DNA of 64,000 bases from Aeromonas lusitana (GTDB lineage Bacteria > Pseudomonadota > Gammaproteobacteria > Enterobacterales > Aeromonadaceae): positions 62,001 to 126,000 of the forward strand of contig NZ_PGCP01000013.1 of assembly GCF_002812985.1 (NCBI RefSeq), given 5' to 3'. The position numbers and the translations under genes were made by a program. The first letter of the stretch is position 1. Each line of letters starts with the position of its first letter. Shown piece after piece: positions 1-8,684 of this stretch. The notes under the pieces are model-generated. The model ran no database searches, was not told the origin of the DNA, and saw only the letters and a program-made list of their open reading frames with translations.

Positions 1-59
1 GAGCTCTGTGGGCAATCTGGATGACAACATGGGCAGTTTCCCCAATGACGGATGTGGCG

Positions 60-90
60 AATGTAAACCTTACCGAAAGGAGAAGGTCAA
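60..90 (-). promoter_or_regulatory. MerR/CueR-type promoter firing out of the left window edge
   Basis: On the minus strand a -35 TTGACC (85-90) and a -10 TACATT (60-65) are separated by 19 bp, the long spacer typical of MerR-family activated promoters. The spacer carries the dyad ACCTT-N11-AAGGT (67-87), which has the same arm spacing as the CueR operators of copper genes such as E. coli copA. The driven gene would lie left of the window. An ATG at 28-30 (minus strand) could be its start, but only ten codons are visible, so it is not called. The metal specificity is inferred from the dyad alone. Confidence 0.6.
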
Positions 91-186
91 GATTTGGCAA
101 CTGCGGGCCGCGCAATATGTGAGGACAGACAGGGACTTGGGGCCGACAGGGAGAGGGGCGCGGGCCGCCGGGCAGGGGCAGAGAAG

Positions 187-212
187 CAAGCCCCCGCATG
201 GGCGGGGGCTTG
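187..212 (-). terminator. Terminator after the first RND pump gene
   Basis: Perfect 11-bp inverted repeat (187-197 and 202-212, 4-base loop) just beyond the stop codon of the minus-strand RND gene. The following T content is modest, so termination efficiency is uncertain. Confidence 0.65.
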
Positions 213-218
213 TCAGTC

Positions 219-3200
219 TCAGTGTTTCTCCTTGGGCGCTTGGGCGCCGGCTCGCTCCGATCGCTTCATGATGAGGCGGAAGAAGAGCGGGATGAAGAAG
301 ATGGCGATAAAGGTGGCCGCCAGCATGCCCCCTATTACGGGCCAGCCGAGGGCGTGACGGCTGGCGGCGCCGGCGCCGCTCGAGGTCACCAGCGGCACAC
401 AGCCGAGGATGAAGGCGAGCGAGGTCATGATGATGGGGCGAAAACGCAGCCGCGCCGCCTCCAGCGCCGACTCGATGAGGCTCAGCCCCTCCTCGTGCTT
501 CATCACCGCGAACTCCACGATCAGGATGGCGTTCTTGGCCGCCAGCCCGACGAGCGTCACCAGGCCTATCTGGAAGTAGACGTTGTTGGTGAGCCCCACC
601 AGCCAGGTGGCGAGCAGGGCGCCGAACAGGGCGAAGGGCACGGCGGTGATCACCGCAAAGGGCAGGGTCCAGCGCTCGTACTGGGCCGCCAGTATGAGGA
701 AGATCATGACGATGCCAAAGCCGAACGCAGTGCCTGCGCTGCCGGCGGCCGCCTTCTCCTGATAGGCGGAGCCGGTCCACTCCAGCTTGGCGTCGTTGCC
801 AAGGGTCTCGCCCGCCACTGCCTCCAGGGCGGCGATGGCCTGGCCCGAGCTGTAACCCGGCGCCGGCTGGGCCATGATCTTGGCCGCCTGGAAGATGTTG
901 AAGCGCTCGACCAGCTCGGGGCCCGTGCTGTCGCGCACCGTCACCAGGCTGCTGAGCGGGATCATCTCGCCGGCGTTGGAGCGCACATAGACGTTGCTGA
1001 TGTCGCTCTTCTTGGCGCGGTAGTCCGCCTCCGACTGCAGCTGAACCCGGTAGGTGCGGCCGAACTGGTTGAAGTCGTTGACATAGACCTGGCCGAAGGT
1101 GGCCTGCATGGTGTCAAACACCGCATTGATGGGCAGCCCCAGCGCCTTGGCCTTCTCGCGGTCCAGATCCAGGTAGACCTGGGGCACATTGGCGCGGTAG
1201 GTGCTGGTGACGCTGGCAAACTCCGGGCGCTGCTTGGCCGCCTCGAGGAAGCGCTGCACCTCGGCGGAGAAGGCCTGGGTATCGCCGTTACCGCGGTTTT
1301 GCAGGTAGGCCTCGAGCCCGCCGGTGGTGGACATGCCGGTGATGGGGGGCGGGTTGAAGGAGGCGACGAAGCCATCCGCCAGCCCCATCAGGCTCAGTCC
1401 CTGGAAGGTCTTGGCCAGAGAGAAGGAGTCCTGCCCCTCACTCTGACGCTCGCTCCAGTCCTTGAGGGTGATGAAGCTGATGCCGCTGTTGCTGATGACG
1501 GCGTTGGAGAGGATGTCGAAGCCCGAGAAGGTGATGACGTCCTTCACGTTGGGGTTGGCCATCACCATCTGATCGAAGTCGTTCGCCACCGCCTGGGTGC
1601 GGGTGAGGGAGGCCGCATCCGGCAGCATGACGGCGGAGAGCAGGTAGCCCTGATCTTCATTCGGCACCAGCTCCCCCGGCACCCGGGTGAAGAGGCCATA
1701 GATGGCGACCAGGATGAGCGCTATCAGGGTGAAGGCGACCCCGACCCGGCGGTTGAGGAAGGCGACCCCGCGCACGTAGCGACGGGTCAGGCCGTCGAAG
1801 GCATGGTTGAACCAGACGAAGAAACGTGCCGGTTGGTGATGACCTTCTTTGAGCAAGACGGCGCACAGGGCCGGCGACAGGGTGAGGGCCACCAGACCCG
1901 AGATGGCCACCGAGACTGCGATCGTGATGGCGAACTGCTTGTACATGACCCCGGTCATGCCGCCCATGAAGGCGACCGGCAGGAAGACGGCGCACAGCAC
2001 CAGCACGATGGCGACCACGGGGCCGGAGACCTCCTGCATGGCGAGGATGGCGGCCTCTTTGGGCGAGCACTTCTTCTCCTGCATGATCCGCTCGACGTTT
2101 TCGAGCACGACGATGGCGTCATCCACCACGATACCGATGGCGAGCACCATGCCAAACAGGGTCAGCAGGTTGATGGAGAAGCCCAGCATCAGCATGCCGG
2201 CGAAGGTGCCGATGAGGGACACCGGCACGGCGATGCAGGGGATCAGGGTGGCCCGCAGGTTCTGCAGGAACAGGTAGACCACCACGAACACCAGCACGAT
2301 CGCCTCGAACAGGGTGTGCACCACCTCCTCGATGGAGATCTTCACGAACTCTGTGGTGTCGTAGGGGATCTGGTACTCGATGTCCTGGGGGAAGCGCTCC
2401 TTGAGGCGCGCCATGGTGGCGTGCACCTGATCCGCGACCGCCACTGCGTTGGCACCCGGTTGCAGGTAGGTGGCTATGCCTATGGTGGGCTTGCCGTTGG
2501 CCTTGGCCAGCAGATCGTAATCCTTACCGCCGATCTCGACCCTGGCCACGTCCTTGACCCGGATCTTGGCACCATCCGGCATGGAGCGGATGATGATGTT
2601 CTGGAACTCGTTCACATCTTCTAGCCGCCCCTTGGTCTGCACCGTGTAGGTGAAGTCGATGGGGGCCGTGGTGGGTTGGGCGCCTATCTTGCCCGCCGCG
2701 AACTGGGTGTTCTGCTCGCGGATGGCATTGATCACATCGCTCGGGGTGAGCTTCAACTGGGCCAGCCGGTCCGGCCGCAGCCAGATGCGCATGGCGTAGT
2801 CGGTGCCGCCAAACAGGGTGGTATCGCCGACGCCTGGGATGCGCTTGAGCTCATCGATGATGTTGAGCAGGGCATAGTTCGACAGATAGGTGGTGTCGAA
2901 GGTGCCGCCGGGGGATTGCAAAGTCACCACCTGCAGTATGGAGGTGGACTTCTTCTTGACCGTGACCCCCTGTTTTTTCACCTCTTCCGGCAGCTGGGCC
3001 ATGGCTGCGCTGACCCGGTTGTTGACGTTGATGGTGGCCTGATCCGGATCCGTCCCTATCTCGAAGTAGATGTTGAGGTTCATCTGCCCGTTGGAGGCGG
3101 AGCCGGACTGCATGTAGAGCATGTTCTCGACGCCGTTGATCTGCTGCTCGAGGGGGGCGGCGACCGTCTGGGAGATGACTTCCGGGGTGGCACCCGGATA

Positions 3201-3347
3201 GAAGGTGGTCACAGACACCACGGGCGGCGTTATCTGCGGGTACTGCTCTATGGGGAGCGAGCGCATGGCCGCGAGCCCCGCCAGCACTATGATGATGGAG
3301 ATCACGCTGGCGAAGATGGGACGCTCGATGAAGAACTTGGAAAACAT
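219..3347 (-). CDS. RND multidrug efflux transporter, inner-membrane permease (HAE1 family)
   Basis: Proton-driven pump subunit of a tripartite efflux system in the inner membrane. The 1042 residues match the usual length of AcrB/MexB proteins. It opens with the family signature FFIERPIFA and has the paired intramembrane aspartates of the proton relay at residues 409-410 (VVDDAIVV). Two halves of the RND fold are evident, with a second TM cluster starting near residue 870. It lies 9 bp after the adaptor gene, so the two are co-transcribed. No outer-membrane channel gene is adjacent, which suggests it borrows a TolC-like protein. Substrates cannot be read from the sequence. Confidence 0.95.
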   Translation of the reverse strand: MFSKFFIERPIFASVISIIIVLAGLAAMRSLPIEQYPQITPPVVSVTTFYPGATPEVISQTVAAPLEQQINGVENMLYMQSGSASNGQMNLNIYFEIGTDPDQATINVNNRVSAAMAQLPEEVKKQGVTVKKKSTSILQVVTLQSPGGTFDTTYLSNYALLNIIDELKRIPGVGDTTLFGGTDYAMRIWLRPDRLAQLKLTPSDVINAIREQNTQFAAGKIGAQPTTAPIDFTYTVQTKGRLEDVNEFQNIIIRSMPDGAKIRVKDVARVEIGGKDYDLLAKANGKPTIGIATYLQPGANAVAVADQVHATMARLKERFPQDIEYQIPYDTTEFVKISIEEVVHTLFEAIVLVFVVVYLFLQNLRATLIPCIAVPVSLIGTFAGMLMLGFSINLLTLFGMVLAIGIVVDDAIVVLENVERIMQEKKCSPKEAAILAMQEVSGPVVAIVLVLCAVFLPVAFMGGMTGVMYKQFAITIAVSVAISGLVALTLSPALCAVLLKEGHHQPARFFVWFNHAFDGLTRRYVRGVAFLNRRVGVAFTLIALILVAIYGLFTRVPGELVPNEDQGYLLSAVMLPDAASLTRTQAVANDFDQMVMANPNVKDVITFSGFDILSNAVISNSGISFITLKDWSERQSEGQDSFSLAKTFQGLSLMGLADGFVASFNPPPITGMSTTGGLEAYLQNRGNGDTQAFSAEVQRFLEAAKQRPEFASVTSTYRANVPQVYLDLDREKAKALGLPINAVFDTMQATFGQVYVNDFNQFGRTYRVQLQSEADYRAKKSDISNVYVRSNAGEMIPLSSLVTVRDSTGPELVERFNIFQAAKIMAQPAPGYSSGQAIAALEAVAGETLGNDAKLEWTGSAYQEKAAAGSAGTAFGFGIVMIFLILAAQYERWTLPFAVITAVPFALFGALLATWLVGLTNNVYFQIGLVTLVGLAAKNAILIVEFAVMKHEEGLSLIESALEAARLRFRPIIMTSLAFILGCVPLVTSSGAGAASRHALGWPVIGGMLAATFIAIFFIPLFFRLIMKRSERAGAQAPKEKH

Positions 3348-3356
3348 GGGCGCTCC

Positions 3357-4541
3357 TTACTTGCCAGCGGCTGGCTGGGCCAGCTTGGCCTGAATTGCCT
3401 TCATCTCGGCGGCCGAGACCGGTTTGACCAGGGTGCCGGGGCGGGCCTTCATCAGGCCTTCGACTATGTAGCGATCACCTGGGGCCAGGCCGCTGTCGAT
3501 CAGCACGCCGCTCTCCACGCTCTGGCCGAGCTTGACCGGCCGCGGCACCACCTTGTTGTCCTTGTCCACCACCATCACCATGCGGTCGGCCTGAGACTGG
3601 ACTATGGCTCTGGGCGGCACCAGGATGGCATCCTTGCGCAGGCCGAGATCGATTGTCATGCGCACGAACTGGCCGGGCAGCAGCTTGCCTTCCTTGTTGT
3701 CGAAGATGGCGCGGGCACGGATGGTGCCGGTCTGGGGATCGACCCGGCTGTCGGAGAAGTTCAGCTTGCCCGCCTGGGGGTAGAGGGAGCCATCCGCGAG
3801 GCGGATATGGGTGCGCCAGTTGTCGGTATCGAAGGCCTGCAACTTGCCGCTTTTGACCATGTGATCGAAGCTCAGGCGATCCTGCTCCGAGTAGGAGAAG
3901 TTCACGTAGAGGGGATCGAACTGGGTGATGGTGGTGAGCAAGCCGCTGTCACCGCTGGTGGCGATGAGGCTGCCCTCGGATTGGGAGCTCTTGCTCGCCA
4001 TGCCGCTGATGGGGGCGGTGACCTGGGTGTAGCTGAGGTTGAGCTCGGCCTCCTTCACCTTGGCCTGGGCGGCCTGGTGGCTGGCCACGGCCGCCTCGTA
4101 GTTGGCGATGGTGGTGTCATAGTCCTGCCGGCTCACCACCTGACGCTTGTAGAGCGGTATGATGCGCTCGCGATCGGCCCGCGCCTTGTTCAGGCGTGCC
4201 AGCTCCTGGGCTAGGGTGCCCTTGGCCTGCTCCAGCGCCACCTTGTAGGGTTCGGGATCGATGAGGAACAGGGCCTGGCCGGCGGTGACCGGCTGGCCTT
4301 CGATATAGGTGCGTTGCAGCAAGATGCCGCTCACCCGGGAGCGTACGTCAATTTCGCGAAAACCTGCGGTCTCACCGACCATCTCTGTGGTGAGGGGCAC
4401 ATCGGTCAGTTTGACCTCGGCCACCACCACGGGCACCGGGGGCAGAGCTTGGGGGCCGCTCGCCGCCTGATCGCCGCAGCCAGCCAGTGCGCCAAGCAGT
4501 GCCAGGGTGATGCCAGAGCGTGCTAATAACCCCTCTTTCAT
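3357..4541 (-). CDS. RND efflux periplasmic adaptor subunit (membrane fusion lipoprotein)
   Basis: Adaptor linking the inner-membrane pump to an outer-membrane channel. The 394-residue product has a lipoprotein signal with lipobox LAGC (Cys22), then a barrel-sandwich half, an alpha-hairpin (about residues 95-170, rich in A, K, E, Q), and the matching half with the APISGMAS motif. The ATG at 4541 was chosen over an upstream in-frame ATG at 4628 because only it gives a signal peptide directly at the N terminus. First gene of a two-gene operon with the permease. No regulator gene is adjacent. Confidence 0.93.
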   Translation of the reverse strand: MKEGLLARSGITLALLGALAGCGDQAASGPQALPPVPVVVAEVKLTDVPLTTEMVGETAGFREIDVRSRVSGILLQRTYIEGQPVTAGQALFLIDPEPYKVALEQAKGTLAQELARLNKARADRERIIPLYKRQVVSRQDYDTTIANYEAAVASHQAAQAKVKEAELNLSYTQVTAPISGMASKSSQSEGSLIATSGDSGLLTTITQFDPLYVNFSYSEQDRLSFDHMVKSGKLQAFDTDNWRTHIRLADGSLYPQAGKLNFSDSRVDPQTGTIRARAIFDNKEGKLLPGQFVRMTIDLGLRKDAILVPPRAIVQSQADRMVMVVDKDNKVVPRPVKLGQSVESGVLIDSGLAPGDRYIVEGLMKARPGTLVKPVSAAEMKAIQAKLAQPAAGK

Positions 4542-4870
4542 GGTGGCCTTCAGCCCCTTTTGTGGTCTGCCGGCATGATCAATCTGCCGTTTCGTGCCCT
4601 GTTCGCCTGCCAACCTTGTTAATGACATACCTGAAATTTAACCTTTTGTTATAGATGCTGTTTTTAATAATAAAATGGCAAAGTTGAACTGGAGCTGTTG
4701 GCACCCTCAGATGCTGGCTCCAATGGGGCAAGGAAAGTGCAGATATGGTGGGGGCGTGCAATGAGGAAAGAGGTTGGAGGATGCATAGGGGAGGCTAAAT
4801 GAGAATGGGGACCCGGCGGTCCCCATTCTTACTTTATCAGGCGAGCAGGCTCAGCTGCCTGACAGGTTAC
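4542..4870. other. Intergenic stretch between pump operon and xthA
   Basis: About 330 bases without a credible gene. The part nearest the adaptor gene (4630-4700) is AT-rich and should hold the pump promoter on the minus strand, but no good -35/-10 pair with correct spacing was found. The part nearest xthA holds its terminator hairpin. Confidence 0.6.
4802..4829 (-). terminator. Terminator after xthA
   Basis: Perfect 12-bp stem (4802-4813 with 4818-4829) and 4-base loop, 42 bp beyond the xthA stop codon, followed on the minus strand by a short T-rich stretch. Confidence 0.7.
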
Positions 4871-5677
4871 TCAGGCAAAGCAGGTCCAGATGGGAGCGTG
4901 ATCGGACGGCTTCTCGATGCCGCGCAGTTCGTAGTCGATGCCGGTCTCGGTCACCTTGTCCTTGAGGGCATTGGAGGCCATGATGAGGTCGATGCGCAGG
5001 CCCCGGTTCTCGTCAAAACCCTTGGAGCGGTAGTCAAACCAGGAGAAACGCTCGCATTCTGTGGGGTTGGCGGCGCGGAAGGTGTCGGTCAGGCCGAAGC
5101 CTTTCAGGCGCTCCATCCATTCCCGCTCGACGGGCAGGAAGGAGCACTTGCCATCCCGCAACCAGCGCTTGCGGTTCGCCTCGCCGATGCCGATGTCCAG
5201 ATCCGTGGGGGAGATGTTCATATCCCCGATCAGCGCTATCTGATCGTCCGGGCTGTGGTGAGTCTCGAGGTAGTGCTGCAGGTCCTCGTAGAACTTCTTC
5301 TTGGCCGGGAACTTGGTCTCGTGATCCTGGCTCTCCCCTTGGGGGAAGTAGCCGTTCATCACTGTGATGATGGAGCCATCTTCCCGCTGGAAGTCGGCCA
5401 TGATCATGCGGCGCTGGGCGTCTTCCTCATCGGTGGGGAAGCCTTTTTGCACCTTGAGCGGCTTCTGCTTGCTCATGATGGCCACCCCGTAGTGGGCCTT
5501 CTGGCCATGAAACTCCACGTGATAGCCCATGGCTTCCACATCGGCCAGCGGGAAGGCCTCGTCGTGGACCTTGATCTCCTGCAGGCCGATCACATCCGGC
5601 TGGTGCTTGTCGATGATGGCTTGCAACTGATGAAGACGGGCGCGCAGGCCATTGATATTAAAAGAGATGATCTTCAT
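4871..5677 (-). CDS. xthA: Exodeoxyribonuclease III
   Basis: Mg-dependent 3'-5' exonuclease and AP endonuclease of base-excision repair. The 268 residues equal the E. coli protein in length. The endonuclease/exonuclease/phosphatase fold residues are all visible: Asn7, Glu34 in LQEIKV, Asp152 and Asn154 in GDMNISPTD, Asp230 in LRIDLIMAS and His260 in SDHAP. It stands alone between its own terminator and a 150-bp gap. Confidence 0.97.
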   Translation of the reverse strand: MKIISFNINGLRARLHQLQAIIDKHQPDVIGLQEIKVHDEAFPLADVEAMGYHVEFHGQKAHYGVAIMSKQKPLKVQKGFPTDEEDAQRRMIMADFQREDGSIITVMNGYFPQGESQDHETKFPAKKKFYEDLQHYLETHHSPDDQIALIGDMNISPTDLDIGIGEANRKRWLRDGKCSFLPVEREWMERLKGFGLTDTFRAANPTECERFSWFDYRSKGFDENRGLRIDLIMASNALKDKVTETGIDYELRGIEKPSDHAPIWTCFA

Positions 5678-5828
5678 GTCGGGATGCTCATGTCGTTTTT
5701 ATTAGTCGCTATTGAACTCGGGATCCGCCCCGGATGCAAGTTCAGGGAGGGGTTGGTGCCGCTCCCGAGCCGGACTCGGGCTATCGACAACCTGTTCATG
5801 GCCTCGCAGCAAGATCCTGGACTGGTCC

Positions 5829-6791
5829 TTAGCGGGTCATCTTCTTGACAAACACCACCACAAACAGCGCCAAGGTGAAGCTGCCGGTGAAGGCCTCGAA
5901 GGCGGCGAAGATCCGCGACAAACCTATGGGGGTGAAGTCCCCATAACCCAGGGTGGTGAAGGTCACCACGCTGTAGTAGAGGCATTCGAGCAGGAAGATG
6001 GCGTTCTGCTCCAGACTCGCCTCCGGCCGGTAGATGAGGTGGTTGCCGTTGAAGCTCAGGCCAAAGAAGAAGTAGAAGACGCTGCAGATGAGGATCAGCA
6101 AGAGGGAGAAGAGCACCACCCGCATGGGGGCCTCCCCGTAGCCGCAGAACAGATCCACAATCCAGGAGGCGAAGCGCTGGTAGGAGCAAAACGGCATCTG
6201 CAGGCGGCGCATGGTGAGCTCCTGCTGGATGTAGAGGCCGGACATGGTGAAGATCCCCTGGGCCTCCGAGGCCTTGCGCAGATCCCGGTAGGTCTCCTCC
6301 GCCTCCTTGAACCAGACGCGTGCCTGCGCCGGATCCCGTTCCTTTCGCCCCTTCCTGTCCTGCATCAGCCGCTTGCCGGTATCCAGGTTGTCCAGACGAG
6401 TGTTCTTCCAGCGGATGCCGAGCAGGTTCACGTCGTGCAGCTCGGCGCAGTGCAGGTTCGCCTCGCTGAAATCCGCCTTCATCAGGCTCCCCCCCTTGAC
6501 CCGGATGCCATAGAGGTGGGCGCCGCGCAGGTTTGCGCGGTAGAGATTGCACTGCTCCAGCAAGAATCCCTGGGGGCCTTGCTTGTTGACCAGGTTGAGG
6601 TCGGCGAGTTCGGCGCGGGCGAGTTGCAGGCCGTGGCAGAGGCCGCCTTGGCGCACGAAGTTTTCCAGCGCCTGGGCGGTATCGGGGGATTGATGGGAGG
6701 CATGGGGATCGTGCCAGCGGCACAGATCGTGCTCCCCGGCCTCTTCGGTGCAGTGACGGCCATCCGCCACCAGGTATCGGCACATCGCCAT
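5829..6791 (-). CDS. Pentapeptide-repeat protein with two-TM potassium-channel domain
   Basis: A 320-residue membrane protein. The N terminus (about 1-30) is rich in Cys and His (MCRYLVADGRHC, then CRWHD). Residues about 53-135 are pentapeptide repeats of the A(D/N)LxX type. A helical linker (about 145-215) precedes two transmembrane segments, near 222-247 and at the C terminus, flanking a pore loop with the potassium selectivity filter TLGYGD at 280-285. This is the Ion_trans_2 arrangement, so it probably forms a tetrameric K+ channel in the inner membrane. The pentapeptide and Cys-rich parts may be a cytoplasmic sensor; that is inference. No partner gene is adjacent. Confidence 0.85.
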   Translation of the reverse strand: MAMCRYLVADGRHCTEEAGEHDLCRWHDPHASHQSPDTAQALENFVRQGGLCHGLQLARAELADLNLVNKQGPQGFLLEQCNLYRANLRGAHLYGIRVKGGSLMKADFSEANLHCAELHDVNLLGIRWKNTRLDNLDTGKRLMQDRKGRKERDPAQARVWFKEAEETYRDLRKASEAQGIFTMSGLYIQQELTMRRLQMPFCSYQRFASWIVDLFCGYGEAPMRVVLFSLLLILICSVFYFFFGLSFNGNHLIYRPEASLEQNAIFLLECLYYSVVTFTTLGYGDFTPIGLSRIFAAFEAFTGSFTLALFVVVFVKKMTR

Positions 6792-6848
6792 GCTGTCGCC
6801 TCCCTCGCTGGATTGGTATCAGCATAGGTGAGGCGCGGGCTCAGTTGG

Positions 6849-8495
6849 CTAGTTGAACTGGTTAAATTCCTGGCGCAGCTTGCGGAAGCGATCCTGCTGG
6901 GCGGGATTCAAGGGGATGCCCTCCAGCACCTCGAGGGTCTCCTTGCACTCGGCGCCAAATTCCGGGCTCTTGCGGTTCTTCTGCATCAGTTGCAGCAGCA
7001 CCTGGATCTTGTTGAGGGCCGCCCCCGTATTGGCCGGTGCCCGGCGCAGCGCCTCCCTAAAGTGGCCGAGGGCCTGCTCCAGCTCCCCGCTCTGATAGGC
7101 CTTGATGCCCAGATCGTTGAGCTGCTGGTAGCGCTGACGACGCTCCTGCACCGTCTTGTCGTCCCGGGTGACCTGGATGCAGGTGGTCAGCAGCCTGTCT
7201 TCATCCTCCGCCAGCAAGGCTTGCAGGCTCTCGGCATACTCGAACTCGCCGAGTTGATAGAGCGCCAGAATGGTCTCTCCCAGCAGGGCGGGAGGCATGG
7301 TCTGGGGTTGATCCAGCCAGTTCTGGTTGGCGCGATAGAGCATCTTCTTGCCCCTGAGCAGCTCGCCGAGGGCGATCTGCACCCTGGCCTGGCAGATCTG
7401 CTCGAATACCGGGTAGTTGAACTCCGCCATCATCAGGGAGTCGCGAATGCGCGACAGGGCCGAGTTCACCTGCTTTTGCAGGTTGGCGATGTGATAGCCG
7501 TCGTTGCTGTTGAGGGCATAGAGGGTGAGGGTCTGGATATAGGCCCCGAGATAGTGCGGCGTGCGGTGGATGGAGTTGCGCGACAGGTCGATGAGGGCGA
7601 GCAGCACATCCTTGGCCTGACCGTAGTCGTGGCGCAGCAGGCACACCTCCGCCAGACGGCGGGAGAGTTGCACCGACTGGGGGGATATGTCCACCGCCCG
7701 CCTGAGCTCTTGCTGGGCGAGTTCATCCTTGCCGAGGGCCAGCTGGGATTCCGCCAGCCAGAGGTAGGCCTCCACCATCAGGGGGGCATTCTTCAACATG
7801 GCCTGCAGGTGGCTCACCGCTTCCTCGTGCAGTCCTAGGTTATGACAGGCCTTGCCCAGGGTGAGCCGGGCCCAGCTGTTCTCCTGTCCGGCCAGCAGCT
7901 GGCGCATCAGGCTGCGCGCCTCCTTGGCCTGGCCGAGTTTGAGCTGGGTATCGGCCTGCAGACAGCGGCAGAAGTTGGCAAAGCGGGGTACCGTATCGGC
8001 CTGGGTGGCGCAGGCCGTGATGAGGGCAGGCAGATCGTTCTGGGTGAGGGCGATGAAGACGCTCTCCAGCGCCTGGCGACGGGCGAGGGCACGTTTGAGG
8101 CGAAACGAGAACTGCTCCTGGGAGAAGGGCTTCATCAGGTATTCGTCGGGCTCGGCCTCGATGGCGCTCAGCACCATGGCGCGCGAGCTGTCGCTGCTGA
8201 CCATGATGACCACGCTCTGGGGGGGAATCAGCTTCTGATCCCGCAGACTTTCGAGCAACTGACGACCGTTCTCGCCCGAACCCAGATCGTAATCGAGCAG
8301 ATAGATGTCGAAGGACTCTTTCTGGCAGCGGCGCCGCGCCTCTTCGGCGGAGTTGACATAGGTGATGCGGTTGATGCCGATGTTGATCAGCATCGCCTTC
8401 ATCATCATCTGAAAGGAGCGCTGTTCATTGACCAGCAGGATGCGCCTGGGCTTGGGTTGGGGCTTCTTCTCTGGCTCGGAGTCCGGTGTCTGCAT
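6849..8495 (-). CDS. Response regulator with C-terminal TPR repeats
   Basis: A 548-residue cytoplasmic protein. Residues about 15-140 form a CheY-like receiver with the phosphorylatable Asp68 (YLLDYDLG) and the conserved Lys in YLMKPF. The acidic pair at the first strand reads Asn-Glu (LLVNEQ) instead of Asp-Asp, which may alter Mg binding. The rest is tetratricopeptide repeats (about 205-330 and 465-520), suggesting an output through protein contacts and not DNA binding. The ATG at 8495 starts a normal N terminus; an earlier in-frame ATG at 8597 would add an unlikely 34-residue leader. No histidine kinase gene is next to it. Confidence 0.88.
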   Translation of the reverse strand: MQTPDSEPEKKPQPKPRRILLVNEQRSFQMMMKAMLINIGINRITYVNSAEEARRRCQKESFDIYLLDYDLGSGENGRQLLESLRDQKLIPPQSVVIMVSSDSSRAMVLSAIEAEPDEYLMKPFSQEQFSFRLKRALARRQALESVFIALTQNDLPALITACATQADTVPRFANFCRCLQADTQLKLGQAKEARSLMRQLLAGQENSWARLTLGKACHNLGLHEEAVSHLQAMLKNAPLMVEAYLWLAESQLALGKDELAQQELRRAVDISPQSVQLSRRLAEVCLLRHDYGQAKDVLLALIDLSRNSIHRTPHYLGAYIQTLTLYALNSNDGYHIANLQKQVNSALSRIRDSLMMAEFNYPVFEQICQARVQIALGELLRGKKMLYRANQNWLDQPQTMPPALLGETILALYQLGEFEYAESLQALLAEDEDRLLTTCIQVTRDDKTVQERRQRYQQLNDLGIKAYQSGELEQALGHFREALRRAPANTGAALNKIQVLLQLMQKNRKSPEFGAECKETLEVLEGIPLNPAQQDRFRKLRQEFNQFN

Positions 8496-8684
8496 CTGTC
8501 TTGGGTCAGGGCGCTGCGGGCGGGTGAATGAAGTGTGCCACCAAAGTCCGCAGACAGGCAATCCGATGGCGACATTGCGCCCTGTTTTCCCACGCAAATC
8601 GGCGACGCATCACCTGGCTTGGTGCCTCGCGTCGTGCCTGGCGCCCCGATGCCGGGCAGGGTGACCCGGCAAGGGCTGGCTCAT

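Noticed and set aside
8-271. Short plus-strand frame at the left edge
   Set aside because: It crosses the MerR-type promoter and a terminator, and no family likeness is seen.
198-2624. Very long plus-strand open frame of about 800 codons opposite the first RND gene
   Set aside because: It is antisense to a clear RND permease, rich in His, Asp and Gly as expected from the complement of GC-rich codons, and has no family likeness.
8650-8671. TGCCGGG/CCCGGCA hairpin after apbE as a terminator
   Set aside because: No T-tract on the minus strand; too weak to call.
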